DNA of 64,000 nt from Formicarius rufipectus (GCA_013399695.1 VXAU01003510.1:1-64000), one strand, 5' to 3'; numbered from the stretch's first letter, positions 26,270 to 39,821 are shown. The notes: generated from the letters alone by a model not told the origin. Translations and numbers: made by a program.

Positions 26270-27018
26270 TGTCCTGGTTATACTTTGCCACTGTGTGAGT
26301 GTGGCCAGGGCCATGTACTCTATACCCTCTATGTCATTTCTCATTAACTGTTAATGATGGATTGTTGGCAGCAGCTGCCCAGAGCACACCTGACACCTCA
26401 GGCAAGAGCTGGGTGCTTAAGAACTCTGTGTCATAGGAAAGTTTCCTGTCTTCACACCAATGGCTCAGGTGTGATATCTTCCCTCCGGGGAGTCATTAGC
26501 ACCTTTACACCCCTCTGAGGGGCCATCTCTGCTAATGGGCCCTTAATGATTCCCAAAATATTCTATGACTCACAGAGTAAATCATCCATTGTGAAACTCC
26601 TTGCGCTGGGGGAGGTACTAGGCATTTCCGTCTGAACCTAAGCATATATAATCAGGGTTTGGGGACTTCTGGTACCACTGGTCAGATCCAGAGGAGGCCC
26701 AGAACCTCAACAGGACTGTGATAGCCATTCCTGACTAGACTGCAGCCATCAGCCTCACCAATAGGTTTCTTCTTTCCTTTTACTTTGTACTCAAGGGGGG
26801 GGCACGTGGTGTTCAGCACACGGGTTGGTGAGATCTATTCTGCTCGCACCCCACTGTGCTGGGCTGTACATCTGATTTTGTGGGTCAAACAGATATTCCC
26901 TCTGTATTGGTGTATTTATTGTGATCTTTTTATTAAATTGCATTTCTGACTTGTAATTTCTTTCTGAGTTGAGGAGCTGAGTTCTTTTTTGCTCCTGGTT
27001 TATCTTTAAATGGGCACA
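26270..27018 (+). mobile_element. Solo LTR, ERVL-like, family A copy 2
   Basis: A 749-bp LTR from TGTCCTGGTT to GGGCACA with a perfect 5-bp target duplication, TATAG, at 26265-26269 and 27019-27023. It has a TATATAA near 26645 and an ATTAAA signal at 26932, giving the + orientation. It shares long blocks with the LTR at 9641 (the TAATGGGCC block, the AGAGTAAATCA block, the CTGTGCTGGGCTGTACATCTG block). It differs by an extra block of about 45 bp near 26470-26515 and an extra segment near 26710-26750, so the two belong to distinct subfamilies or one has been deleted. No gag, pol or env sequence follows. Confidence 0.87.
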
Positions 27019-30000
27019 TATAGTTACACCATGTCAGCTTTTTGTGACTAAAAGTGGGTTACACTTAAGGCCTCTGTAAGTGGAGAAGATATAAATGGCA
27101 GCTAACTAAAACTTATTAGGCCTGCTGTTATTCCAGTAAGACAGAATCTCCATGCTGTTCATCCATCTCTCTTATTTTCTTTCAAAGTCATCGGTCGTGA
27201 AGGAAAAAAAAAAATTCTGAAAACAAAATATTTCCCCTGGTGAGAAGGAAATCTGAAGAGTGATTCACGCTACTGAGCATACCTATCAACTGGATGAAGT
27301 ATGTAAAGAAGACTGTGCTTCCATCAAAGAGCATTTATGCACCTGCATTTTGAATTTGACACTGACGGGCAGAACAAGGGGGAATATATATGTATGAGGT
27401 AGCTGCATGGCCAATCTTCACTATTTTCTTGATTGACTGATTGGATGACTCACTACTGAGATTTGCCTCTTACCATTTAAAAGATTCTCTGCAGTAAGAT
27501 TGCTAGTGAGAAGGGGATTATTTTTTTAGGAAAAGTAGTCATTCATAGCAATCAGGGAAAGAAAAGCAGCCATATTAAACAGAGCTAGGAGATATGACCT
27601 TAAATATCCTTTTATTACTCACAACATCCTGAAACAGAATATCTGCAGCACAGTGCAGAGGGCAGGGCCAGGTCTTCCAGATTTTTAACAGCAGCTGAAA
27701 GGAAACCTCTTTGTCTTTATTTCATGTGATTTTTGTGTTCATCCCAGGTTTAGCTGGAAAAATAAATGCTGCTTACAAGAGTCTTTCCATGGGCAAATAA
27801 TTAGATCATCTAGCCACAAATAAAATGTTTTAGTTAGAGCTTTTCTGTAATATGAGCAGTTTGCATAACCCTGTAACCACTATGACTGCTATGGTTACCT
27901 CTGTGTAACAGTAAATAACACAAGGCAGGGACTTATTTTGGCTCAGCACAGTTCATATCCCCACAGTTAAACTCTGCAACTGCCCAGACCAGAAAGGCTT
28001 TATTCAAATGGCCCATCAGTAGTGGTTTTCAGCCCCTAAACTCCAGACTGTACTTGGGTACTGCCTGTGTAAGCACTCATTCACATGATTCAAAACTACT
28101 GCCAGGGACTTTTCTAACAGTTCAAAAGTTGCATATCAATGTCTGTTTCTGTGTCTTTACCCCATTTTTATTAACTAGAGTAGTCATTAGCCTGTAAAAT
28201 AAGGAAATGCTTGAGAGAATAAATTCTGCCCAAATTGACATATCCATATGGGTATGTAAGCCATCTTTATGGCTATAGCTCAGTGATAATTTTTATTTTC
28301 TTTAGACAAGGGAATATCTGCTAGCAAGCAGAAGTGGAGCAGACTCACATTCTTATCCTGTGAACCATAACAGCTGGGATTTACACTGATACATTTATCA
28401 GTTTAACTTACATCCACTGTTCTTTGAGAGTATGAAAGAATCAAGCTAAATTTGGGGCTGAAAGTGGATTCACACCTGCATTTAAATGATGGTAGAGATA
28501 ATGCTTGGATTATTCAGATTGAGAAAACTAGACACATATATGGACACAGATTTGTCTTTTCCTTTCTTTAGCCTTTGGGATCAGGTTTCATTTTAAGAGA
28601 GGACACCTGTCCCATGGACACTTTCAATGTGTTAAGATCAGTAAGGATTTGAGTCTGTCCTCCTGAGGGTTAATATTGTTATGTGAGTAACTTACATTTT
28701 CTGCAGGAAGTTGCTGGGATGTCACATGTCTTTGTAGCTAGGGAATTTTCTGTGCAAAGCTTCTGTAAGTGCCGATGGAATCTCTTCTGAATTGTAGAAT
28801 GCCAAACATCTGTGACAGACATTAGTCTTTGAAAGGAGAGTGCATATTCAGATACCTCTAAGATTCCTAGAGGCAGAGTGCATTCTCCCTTAGCCAGTGG
28901 TAAGCACCTTTTCCAATTGCATAACACAAGCAACCGGCCAAACCAAACTCTTGAAATGTGTATGTTGACTCTCATACAAGCCACACATTGTTAGAGTTTG
29001 TATGTGGCTAAATGGGTTTCTTAGACTTCTGCTAGCACCAGTTTAAAAACTGCTGGTTCTCTGGTTCTTGTAGGCATCTGTGGATTTTTGCCACTCCTCA
29101 TTTTGTGCTTTCTGCTCTTATCTTTTCAACACCTTTTGTTGCTTTCAGATCTCCTTTAATCTTCTTTGTTTAATTGCTTTAATCCATTTGACAATGGATT
29201 TTTCAGTTTGCCTTGCCTTTTTTTATACAGATGTTTTAACATGTCTCTCCATTTTCCTTGTTCTCTTTATTTGGTCTTCTGTTACATGCTTTCTGTTTCT
29301 TTTTAGCTTGTTCCTTTCCTTGGCCTTTTTCCCCAGATGAACCCATAAATAAATAGAACCTACCTTGTTCTGTATTATTCTGCTTGCATTACATATTTAT
29401 CTGAACTGGAAAAGCCTTACTAAGGACTTCTGGAGACTAGTAGCAAGTAGTGAGCTTTCACAAAATAAGAGTTGATGAGTTTCTATCTTGAACGCTCCCT
29501 TTGCTTCCAGCAGTGCTTAACAAGACTTCTCCAATTTTGCAAGGCTATGGCAGACTAAGACCCAGAGAAAACTTTCATAGACATATTTTCAGAAGGTGAC
29601 AAGTAGAATTATAGTATCAGATGAATTCAGTTAAATCATTGCATTATGATTTATTCAAACACATGGAGTTTTAAGGTCTATATGGTGTGAATACTTAACC
29701 TGTCATGTAAAAGAGAACAATTAGGCAGTATTTATTTTCAGGAAATGTTTTATCTGTTTTATACACCCTCATGAGAAGAAAACTACAAGAGATGATGGTA
29801 AAATGGATACATATGTGATTTGCAAAGAGTTGTGATGGAGTATCAAATGACAGAGAATTGTTAAAAAGAATCCTGAAGGAAAGTGTTCAATGAGTATGAT
29901 TCTGTGTGAAAATGATTCAGTCCTGTTTTGCACTGTCATTTAAAAATATCTTTAAGAGCTGAATATAATAAGATTCCATTGTGTAGCTGGAGACTAAGTG

Positions 30001-30032
30001 TAGAACCTTTTTCTCAGAATTACAAGGTGCTA
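27019..30032. other. Unannotated non-coding DNA
   Basis: No gene recognised. The longest frame (28679-28984, minus strand, about 100 codons) has no recognisable domain and no supporting splice or start context. The stretch contains no clear repeat. Confidence 0.5.
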
Positions 30033-31324
30033 TGTGTGGTGGTTTTCACCCAAACCTCCAGGCCCCCCCGTCCCAGAGGGAAAAGGAAAAGGAGAAAGGG
30101 AAAAAAAACATCTGAGAGATAATGGCAAAACAAACTCAGAGTAGCTAAATACGTATGTTTATTACTAACAAGATAAGAACTAAAACTAAAGGTAATAAAG
30201 GTAATAAAACTAAAAATTTAGAAATAAATCTGTCCCAAGAACACCCCTCTCCTCCCACTCCTCCCTCCCTCCAGCAGTCCGAGAGGCAGGGAATGGGAGT
30301 TTTGCAGGCGGCTGCTGTTGCTGCCACTGGTCTGGTCCTGTGGGTCACTCCATGGGGTGCAGTTGGGTCTCTGCACCCTGATGGTGTCCGTGGGCTGCAC
30401 GGGGACAACCTGCTCCACCACAGTCTTCACCACGGTTTTCACCACGGTCTGCAGGGGGGCCTCAGCTCTTAGTCCTTCCCCTGCTCCCGTGGGGTCCTTC
30501 CCACAGGAGTGGGGATAGACAGTCCTCCATAGACTTCTCCAACGTGAGTCCACCCCCTGGGCAACANCTGTTGCTGCCACTGGTCTGGTCCTGTGGGTCA
30601 CTCCATGGGGTGCAGTTGGGTCTCTGCACCCTGATGGTGTCCGTGGGCTGCACGGGGACAACCTGCTCCACCACAGTCTTCACCACGGTTTTCACCACGG
30701 TCTGCAGGGGGGCCTCAGCTCTTAGTCCTTCCCCTGCTCCCGTGGGGTCCTTCCCACAGGAGTGGGGATAGACAGTCCTCCATAGACTTCTCCAACGTGA
30801 GTCCACCCCCTGGGCAACACTTCCACTAGGGAAAAAAAAACCTGCTCCAGGTGGGTCTCCTCCAGGAGTCATGGCCACAAGTCTCTTCCAGGATCTTGCT
30901 CCATCCAGGGCCTCCCACAGGGCAACAGCTCCTTCGGTCTTCACCTGCTGCTTCAGGGGCTACAGGGGGTTCTCCGCACCCCGAAAGATCTCCATGGGCT
31001 TCCGGGAGACGGGGGGGGGGAATAGCTTTCAGTCCTTCCCCTGCCTCCCGCTCCAGCGTGGGGTCCCTCCTTCACCTCCTCCTGCTCCGACTTTGGTCTC
31101 TGTGTTGTGATCTCATGGCTGGAAAATTTCAACTGTGCAACTTCTAATTCTTAAATACGTTATCACAGAGGCATGACTATGATTCTTAATTGGCTCAACT
31201 CTGTCCACCATCAGGAAGTCCCTCCTGGACCTGGCTGTCATTGGCTCCTCAGGACAGGAGCAGCTTCTAACAGAAACCATCCTGGAAACCCCCCCTTCTA
31301 CTAAAATTCAGCTACAGAAACCCA
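30033..31324 (-). mobile_element. Solo LTR, GC-rich avian ERV, minus strand
   Basis: A GC-rich element in AT-rich surroundings, starting TGTGTGGTGG and ending AGAAACCCA on the + strand, flanked by TGCTA at 30028-30032 and 31325-31329 (5-bp target duplication). Read on the minus strand it has an AATAAA signal (complement at 30158-30163) near its 3' end. The internal CACCACGG and CTGCTCCA blocks recur as in the large GC-rich LTRs of passerine ERVs. It contains one N (30567) between two identical 252-bp segments, so its true length may be about 1.04 kb. The frames of 75 to 160 codons inside it are GC-rich by-products and not genes. Confidence 0.8.
30315..30819. repeat. Exact 252-bp duplication around one N
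   Basis: Positions 30315-30566 and 30568-30819 read identically base for base by eye, separated only by an N at 30567. Such a join usually reflects two contigs with an unmerged overlap rather than a biological tandem duplication. Confidence 0.9.
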
Positions 31325-34192
31325 TGCTACTGTTTTAGCAGAATCACAATACAGCATGTATATATTCCTCCAAATCTCCCAGTCCTGCATGTGGCAAATT
31401 ACAGGTAAACATTTGCTTCTGAAATCCATGTCCCTACAGTAGGTAGACAACAAATAGGCTTTTATCAGGGCTTTTTAACTCTGAATCAGTTTTCCACTAT
31501 GACTTAAAAGACTGACTGAATGAGTTTGCACCCACTCAAAGTTTAGGTAAGGTAAACCTCTATCACCTCTGAATGTCTGTATTGCAGGTTTGCATCTGTC
31601 CACAACAGATACGCTGTAGACCTATGTTCAGGGCTCAGGGGTTTAAAAGTGAATAAAGAGTCCCTAGGAATACACGGAGATTGCAAAAGTCAAAAATACA
31701 GGACTGAAACAAACCTTCACAACAAACTAAAGGAATGGACATCTAACTGCATTATTTGTTTTTCAAGAAAAGTGGAGACGGATGACATTTGCCATATGTA
31801 TTTATTGATGAAAAATTTGGTTAGACCATTAGCATGATAGTCTGAGGATGCCCTAAAGAGGGCTTCTCAGGATTAGGCAAAATTTGGAACAGTTTGAATC
31901 AAATGATAGCAACGGCAAGTAAATTCCTAAGTTTTCTGAGACACTCCTGAACTGCCCAGGAAGAAATATTAAAAATACTTTGAAAATTTTTGCAGATAGA
32001 AAACACACCATGAGGACAATGGCAATGACAATATAGCAAAAATAAGAGCAAAAATGCACTCAGATCAATGGAACTTCTTGAAGTTAGAAGGACTGCTAAA
32101 AAAAAAAGAAGAAAACTGAGTTTTTTTTAAAAAAGAGCATAATGTTTTTGTTTTCAGGGACTCAGGGCAGGATGTAATTTAGAAACAAGTGATCCAATTT
32201 CATTTCAACACTAATATTTCCAATGTGATTTTTCGCATCTTTTACATAAAAACATGTGTGTAAATAAAGAATGAAAAGTGAAAGCCAAATCTTGCAACCC
32301 TGCTGGTTTAGAATACTGTGATTGATTTCTGGAAAGGTGTTCCTGGGGTTAGAGGGGCAGAGAAAGAGGTGAAACAATAACCAGAAGCAAAGGTTTTTCT
32401 CTTCTGCTTTGACATTCTGCAAGCCTAAGATACAGACCCATACTTTCCAGTCCCTGTGAGTTCTTTATTCCCTATGCTCATAATTTTGCTACCCTGACAA
32501 GTCCTATATAAACTGCCTATTTTAACCCACTTAGTGACAAAAGGCTCTTATCCCTGTTGTCCTAAAATCCATAACTGTCTTTTGCAGTCAGGATTTCTTT
32601 GATGCAGGAAATGACTCATATTCAGATCGACACTGAATTTTAGAAGAACTAGGACAGACTCCTGCAGTGCTTCTCATATAATATTTGGCTCAGACAAGGT
32701 AGTAGTACTGAAACATTGCAGAGCTTGAGTATCTTCAGATGGCCCAAGCTGCCAGTGGTTAACCATTACCAGGGTGAGTGATATCTATCTAGCACACACT
32801 TGGCACAAAACCAACATTACTCAGCATTTAATAATAGCAGTTTTAAATGCAATCTTATTTTGTTTTCATATAGCTATGATATGGCTGTGATCTGGATGTT
32901 GAAATTTTATAGAAAAACAACTGCTGCTGCTGCAAAAAAAAAACAACACATGGCATACTACATGTACCAGACACAAATGTTCATAACATTATACCTGTTT
33001 AACTCTCTTTCTTTCCCATCTTACTCCTTCCCTTGTTTTTCTTTGGGAAAACAGGGTCTGGTTTCAATCAAGTTTATCAAATGTCAGCTTTGATGTGATG
33101 TGTTTGCTAAGTCCAAGCTTTAGTTGCCATGGTGAAAGTCATCCCACTTGGTTTGCCTTTGTCGGCAAAGAGTATTTCACTTGATAATCTGCTCTCTTTC
33201 TGAAGAACTAGTTCATTAAAACGTTGTTTTTATTAGTAAATGGAAACACTGAATTATGTTTACCTGCTGATATAAAACACTGAGGTAAGACTTCAGTGGG
33301 CACAAATCAAAATCAAATTAGATTCTTTCTGTCTTAAAAGATTCTGTAGGATTTTGCAGTTCCCTGATCATCTGGTGCGCCTGCTGGATGCAATTGCTGC
33401 TACTGCAGGAGAATTTCAGAAGTTATTGTCTGTTGAGATACATTATGGCAAGAAATTCAGAAATTATTTTGTCTTAGACTCTTTGTAAGACAATTAAATT
33501 TAAAGGAAGTTAATAGTAAAACAAACCTTTTAGACATGATTATGAAAACAACTACTTAGATGAATTTGATTGTTGCATAATTGTCTGCATGCAACGGAAA
33601 TATAGCTGGTTTGTGTAATGCTGTAAGAGGAAACCATTGAAAGATAATGAATAAAGAGGATGAATTCAGTCATAAGCACAAGACTTAATGCTATATAGTT
33701 TCTATTGTGCTTTTCAACTTTGGAAATAAATATTTGCTTTTTATCATTGAAAACATCATATTATGCGGTATTTTTCAACCCCATAAACATCTGCACCTAT
33801 AAATTACAGATTACTTTTCCAACTTTTCTTGATATTTCTGCGAAAGTGAAATTTTTAAAATTTAGAGATGTTACCTACTCCTTCAATCCAGCAGATTTTA
33901 ACATTTGAAGGAATCTATACTGTAAATATAATTTTTCAGTTGTAGTAATTAATCCTGAAAAACACTAGTCCGATGTATGCTCTTGATTATGTGCGATGTT
34001 AGTATCTCTTCTCAGCCATCTTTCAGGGTAGTTGAGCAATGGATGAAAAGTTGTGTAATCAAATTACCAACAGCTAGCAATACCAGTAAGTAGTGAATGA
34101 AATCAGGCAAGCCTTTGGTGTGAAGAACAGGTTTTATGATCACATGGTTTTAGAATAGAAAACTCTTAGTTCTGGCAGATACTCTTCAGACC
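31325..34192. other. Unannotated AT-rich non-coding DNA
   Basis: No gene or repeat recognised. Short A- or T-rich runs occur near 32100-32130 and 32935. The block around 33100-33260 has few simple repeats and might be conserved, but that cannot be judged from one sequence. Confidence 0.5.
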
Positions 34193-34338
34193 CTGAGATT
34201 AGCTCAGTTGGTTAGAGCATGATGCTAATAATGCCGATGCCATTGGTTCAATCCCTGTTTGAGACATTCAATTAAGACTTGGACTTGATGATCCTTGTGG
34301 GTCCCTTCCAACTCAGAATATTCTTTTCCTGTGATTCT
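34193..34338 (+). mobile_element. tRNA-Ile-derived SINE (TguSINE-like)
   Basis: The head follows tRNA-Ile closely. The RNA polymerase III A box TAGCTCAGTTGG is intact (34200-34211), the anticodon loop CTAATAA gives anticodon AAT (34227-34229), and the B box GGTTCAATCCC (34245-34255) differs from consensus by one base. The tail from about 34280 (TTGGACTTGATGATCCTTGT, then CCCTTCCAACTCAGAATATT) is the 3' end of a CR1-type LINE, the partner that presumably supplied reverse transcriptase. The acceptor stem no longer pairs, so this is not a functional tRNA. I recall this design as the TguSINE family of passerine birds, which supports the organism call. Confidence 0.88.
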
Positions 34339-37300
34339 TTTCACTCATATGACCTGTCTTTGGACAGAATTTGAAGACTGTCCTGCACAGTAGCTCCCAT
34401 TTACAGACTTATTCTCTGGTTGTTGTTGTTTTCTTGTTTGTTTGTTTGTTTGTTTTTTCGGAACACTAGTTGTTTCTTTTTCAAAAGATAGCCCTGTTTT
34501 TTCAGGAGCTGCCTTGCTAGGAAAACTTGAGATGCAGCCTTCACAACAGAAAACTCTGCTTTCTAAGCAGCATCCAGGATTGACACGCAAAGTGGGCTAC
34601 TAAAGATCATTTGTCTAAGCCAACAACATGCGGACAAACTCTTTTTCACAAGAAGTATCTACAGACATGAAAGAGTATGACTGCTGATTTTATTAAAGAA
34701 AGGATTGACAAATTTAGGAGGAAAACTTGCTGGCGAAAAGATCCAGGGATCATGTCTGAGCAGTTATGCTTCACTGCTTTAGCAGTCATTGAGCTTCTGC
34801 TAAATGCTGTGTAAGTCTAGAAATGAAACTTGGCGACTTGGTCGGTACTGTTTGTAAAAAGGATTGCAACCAAACTCTGAATTTTGTATAAGTAACAAAT
34901 TATCACACTGCTTGAAGCTTCTTTTTCTGTCCTGTTGAATAATTAACAATAAAATCTGAAAGGGAAAGATTGATTCTGCAAAGTATATTATCTGAAACAC
35001 ATTTAGAAAAGGTTTTCTTTACTTTTATCTTAAAACAGATGCATTTTTGTTGTTCTGTTACTTTTGTTTCACTTGCCCTTTTTAGCCATTCTTAGATCAT
35101 CAGTGCACAGCATTTTGCTTTGTTTTTAAAAAAAATTGCTGATAAAAATATTGACATTTAGCTGTATTGAATTTGTTCCTGAGCCAGACAAAGTTGGTAA
35201 TTAGACCAGTAGGGTTTACAACTACAGTTGGCTTCCCAGGGTTTTGGAGTTTGGTTTGTATTCCATCTTAGAGAAAACTATACACAGCATTACAAGCTCT
35301 ATTCAAATCAATACAGGTGTATTAAAGAGATAAATGCATTAGCCTTTATTTATGGAATAATAATATTCAGGCTGGTGACAATTCATCTGCTTGTGTTGAT
35401 TGGTCTATATCCCTGGGAATACCTGAAAAGAAGTGATCCTGTCATTTGGTTCTGATTTGCCACAGTAAACCAACGTGTTCTCTGAAGGGAAGATGTGTCA
35501 TATCTATGCCACTAGAGAATGATGGTTTAAACAAGCCTTATTTTAACCAGCAATTCACAAGCAATGAAAACCCAGACCAAAATGCCTCCTTCATTTATAT
35601 ACTAGGAAACCAGAATACTACAGCCTGGCACCATCATTTCAAGGGCCACAGGAGTTGTGGGAGCCATCAAATTCATGAGGTCAGAGGTGAGAAACCTTTT
35701 ATTGAGAAGTGTAGGTGAGAGGTAAAGAGTCAGTGCATCCCCAGCATGTAGGAAAAAGATTGCTCCTGTCCAGTCACATGTATACGCTGTAAGGCAGCCA
35801 TGTCCACCCTCAGAACAAGGACATTTTCAGTGGCATGGAAGATTAATTATTTTATTCAATACTGTTTTAGGTAATATTATGGTTTATTACTCTTAACCTT
35901 ATGAAAAGCTGATGTTTGGCATACTCCAAAATGATTTCCAACAGAAGATTGGTTCCAGATACAGTTATAGTTTTTGCCTAGTTTGTGTTGACCAAGAACA
36001 CAGAGCAGTTCTGTTTACCTTGAACAAACAGGAAAACAGCAAATTCATCTTAGAATATACTTGTATGCCTTCCCACCCAGACTAGTTTTCCAACAGCTTT
36101 GTTTCAGGTATGGTTATTTTTCCTGTTTTCTAATCTTCTACATTTTGTTTTGTCAAGCTGATATTTTGTTTCTGACAACTTCACATCTTACACCAGTCAG
36201 TGTAGTGATATACTGGGCATGCAGGACACACAATTTAATTGCTGACTGTCTTTAGATGCAGTATAGACTGCAATTTTAGTGACTTTCAAACCAGTCTAAT
36301 TACTGGTTGCTATAGTGCCATTTCATCTTGTTGTCCCTGGCTATGCATTCCAATCTCTTCCTTGTGCTGACTCCAATATCTGCCAGACCCTGTGCTCAGC
36401 ACAGTAAGTCGGCATGAAAGAGACCCTACAGTAAAGGCAAGTGTTTTCTTCTGATTTAGCACTCTGTCAGCTCAGCTGGAGCTGGCCCAAGAAGGCTTGA
36501 CGGAAGGAGAATGAGACTCTGGCAGGCAGCACTGAGATCAGTTTAGGCTCACACATGGCAAACCCTTTTGTCTCTCTCATAGCTGTTTCTCCACAGTATC
36601 TATACCAATCTCATAAAGTATTCCTTTTCATGTAACACCCACATAATACTAATAAAAAGTGGCCAGTGTGTCAGTCAGCTTTTGCAGCATCTATCTTCAC
36701 CTATGAACTGAAAGCACACTTAAAAGCTATAATTAATACTGACCTTGTAATACATTACTGCTATTTAAGAGTACAGTAGACAAATGACAATATAATGTGT
36801 TGCTTTTGCTAGAATTTCTATTTATTTGCTTAAACTATCCAAGAAGACTCTTTGGATAACAGACGTCCAATCACAGTGTAATAAGAGAGCCTATATAATA
36901 ATCTAAAGCAACAGGAATGGGTATAATGAAGACAAGACCAGCTAGTATGTAGTGTTACCAGCATTCATAAAAATGGATATGAGTTATCTTACACTGCTAA
37001 CAAAGCCTTCAATGCTTCACCGAGCCATACCATATTCTGAAGAACTAGTTCAGGTGAATTGTGAAGTGTGTTTTCCACTCACAGGAGAAGGGTTATGATC
37101 CCCTCAATGTGGCATAGCAAAAGTATCAAATTAATTGTTCGAGGTGATATTGTTGTAGAGCAGAACAGTATGGAGCTAGGGAGTTCTATGGTTACCCTTT
37201 AAGTGGTGAAGACCATCAGGAAAAGGTCTGCAGACAGTGTTGGGGATGCATCTCTTGGGACGATGTTACGATATAGAAGGTACTTGATCATTTAAGGAAG

Positions 37301-38522
37301 GATAGGGAACAGCATGTAAAATGGGTGATTTAGTACATCTCCCAGCTGTTGTTTTTTAATGATTTTGTATTCTTCTTCTATCCCTTTGCTGGGGATAAAT
37401 TTGGTGTATTTCTCATAAAAAAAACAACCTGTTCTGCTGCCACTGCAGTAAGTTATAAGAGTAGTTTGAGAATCCCTCAAAAAAAACCAATTAGAGTAGT
37501 AGCAATTTTCCTCTTCTTTCTTTCTCAACTCTATCAAACTGACATTTATAGTTGCTCATTGTAGATTTCTTTCACTTAAAATAAAAAAAAAATCACACAG
37601 ATAAAAAACATGTTTTGCTCTTGTAGCATAGAAAACACAGCAGTTGGAATATCCAAATAGTCACAGTTAAAACTGCAGTGAAAGGATTAAATAAAACTTT
37701 TTAAGGATGCCTACTTCAGCCTATCCAGATGCCAAGCCCTTCACCATTTGGTGTTTTTAATGGATGGTTCAAACTAATATGGTCACAATGGAGTTTAAAA
37801 CAACTCAGTTTTTGGAAGAATCAACAACTTTAAGCACTTGGCCCATCCATCATGAGCTTCTGTGAATTGTGTTTAATTGCATCAAGCTTGTCCCAGAAAT
37901 TACAGCCTTCTTTCATTATTTCCTGAAATTTAGTGATTATGGTTGCATTGATGGTATTTTAAGGCACATAACAATAACAAGCCTAAAGATGTCTGATGAG
38001 TCAAGTACTTCTCCAAGCTTATTCTACAAAATTAATTTGAGAATAGCATTGTGGTTTAGATATAAAATTGTAAGGGTTTATTTCTGTGAGTTGTACAATA
38101 ATTGTGAATTAAAGCATTTTCTGGCTACTCTGTTCTGAAAGAGTTCTCTGTATTTCTGGTTTTAGTTTCTTTCCTAATTTCCTTAATTTTAATGTTTAAT
38201 TTCCTCTTGTGATTTGAATACAATATTATATAGCTTTTCAGTATGATTTTCATAGCTTCTCATAACAATTAGACATTTCCTCCATTGTGTTTGCTTCCAA
38301 ATACAATTGAGTTGTTTCTTTTGTAAAATGCACTTGCAGAAGCAGGTTATTAAGCTTCCATTGGGAGGAATATAGAGGATAAGTTTCTAGCTCTTCGTTC
38401 ATGGATTTAGACATGTGATCCTTCAGGTCTGTATTATGTACAATTCAGTAAAGTGTACTATTTAATATATATTTGGAGGCAAATCCAGTCACTTTTCTCT
38501 TCTTTCTTTAAGAATTTTATAT
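34339..38522. other. Unannotated AT-rich non-coding DNA
   Basis: No gene recognised. A TTTG-type tract lies near 34425-34458. Short frames at 35228-35718 have no recognisable similarity. Confidence 0.5.
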
Positions 38523-38636
38523 CAAAACAAAAACAAAAACAAAAACAACCAAACAAAAACAAAAACAAAACCAAACCAAAACAAAAAAAATCAACCAAAC
38601 CCCCTCCAAAGAAACAAAATCCAAAGAAACAAAACT
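38523..38636. repeat. A/C tract, CAAAA-type
   Basis: Positions 38523-38590 contain only A and C on the + strand, mostly CAAAAA units; the remainder to 38636 is A/C-rich with a few T and G. Lys/Gln/Asn-rich and Phe/Cys-rich frames across it are repeat translations. Confidence 0.88.
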
Positions 38637-39821
38637 GGTTGGATTTCTTCACACTTATAAATTTTTTTCTGTATTACTCCCAGTTTACATCAAAGTAAGC
38701 GTGGAATACATTTAATACTTGTCAATGACTGTTTACATTTTAGCTAGTAATTAGAAAAATTACATAAAGTGCTCAGTTTATCACACAACAGAGTGGCTAG
38801 AGAATTACTTCAGCCACTCAGAGCTGGATTATGGTACAAGACAGCAATGCCTTAGCCATATTCTGTATTCTGTAGATTCACCTCCTACATTAGAGAGTTC
38901 TAACATAATGGTACTGAAAATGCTATGATTTATTCTTAGTGATATATTATGCAAATTCAATGAGAATTGTATGTAAACTTACCCTAAGTTTGGCCTAAGG
39001 GACTTACATTTAGCAGGCCAATGAGCTGGAAAGTACAAGCCAAAAAGAAATGAGAATGAATTCTCTTTTTTCTTCCTCCCCCAGGAATTCAGACTCCAAA
39101 TTGGAAGGTTTTATCAGTTGATTTTCCTTTTTTGTTTTTATGTGTTTATTTTATATGAAACAGAACAGTTTCTTCTGTATTTAATGAATGCATTTCTTTG
39201 TCTATTCCAAAGAAAAAGTAAAAGGAAGTCCCTTGCTTCCTTTCATTCTAACATCTCTCCTCATTCTGTATTTAAAGAGAAATATACAGTAGAATGGCTT
39301 TTTGATAGCCTTTCTATGCAAAGCTAGTAATAAAATACCAGAGAATGGAAGACCTTTCTCTGTGTGGAACAGAAATCGTAGACTAGAGAGGCAAACAGAT
39401 GGAAGAGTAGAAAAATGTTTGGGTTGCTGTCAGCAAAAGTGTTGTTGGCTCCTTTCTCCTCCCCAAGGAAGTCCTAATGCTAGGATAGGCTCTTTCTGTC
39501 CAGCAGATGACATCAGTGTGATATGTTCCTATGATGAACTGTGATTCTTGTCACACTGAGTATCTCATGGGACATCAGTACTTAACACAGACGCTGATGA
39601 ACTCTGGACTTGAAAAGCTGCTCCAGCCAAACTCTGTTCTAACTTTTGAGTGCAATAATAACTCTTAATTGAAAAAGATAGCAATAATTACACTAACCAT
39701 TACCTCAATAATACCATGCAGGAATCATTGCTCTTATTTGTCTTCATGTGAATAGTAATCTCGTTTCTATTTCAAGATTTTTCACTGATTATAAGATAGA
39801 GATGGGTTTTCCTCTGATTAT
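38637..39821. other. Unannotated AT-rich non-coding DNA
   Basis: I see no gene, RNA gene or repeat that I can support. Confidence 0.5.

Noticed and set aside
28679..28984. Minus-strand 101-codon frame as an exon or small gene
   Set aside because: No recognisable domain, no homology I know, and frames of this length occur by chance in 64 kb.
30145..31147. Several frames of 75-160 codons on both strands
   Set aside because: They lie in a GC-rich LTR, cross an N, and two are doubled by the 252-bp artefact.
33100..33260. Possible conserved non-coding element
   Set aside because: Repeat-free complex sequence alone is not evidence of conservation; an alignment to other birds is needed to decide.
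34193..34266. Functional tRNA-Ile gene
   Set aside because: The acceptor and T stems no longer pair, and the sequence runs into a CR1-like tail, so it is a SINE head.
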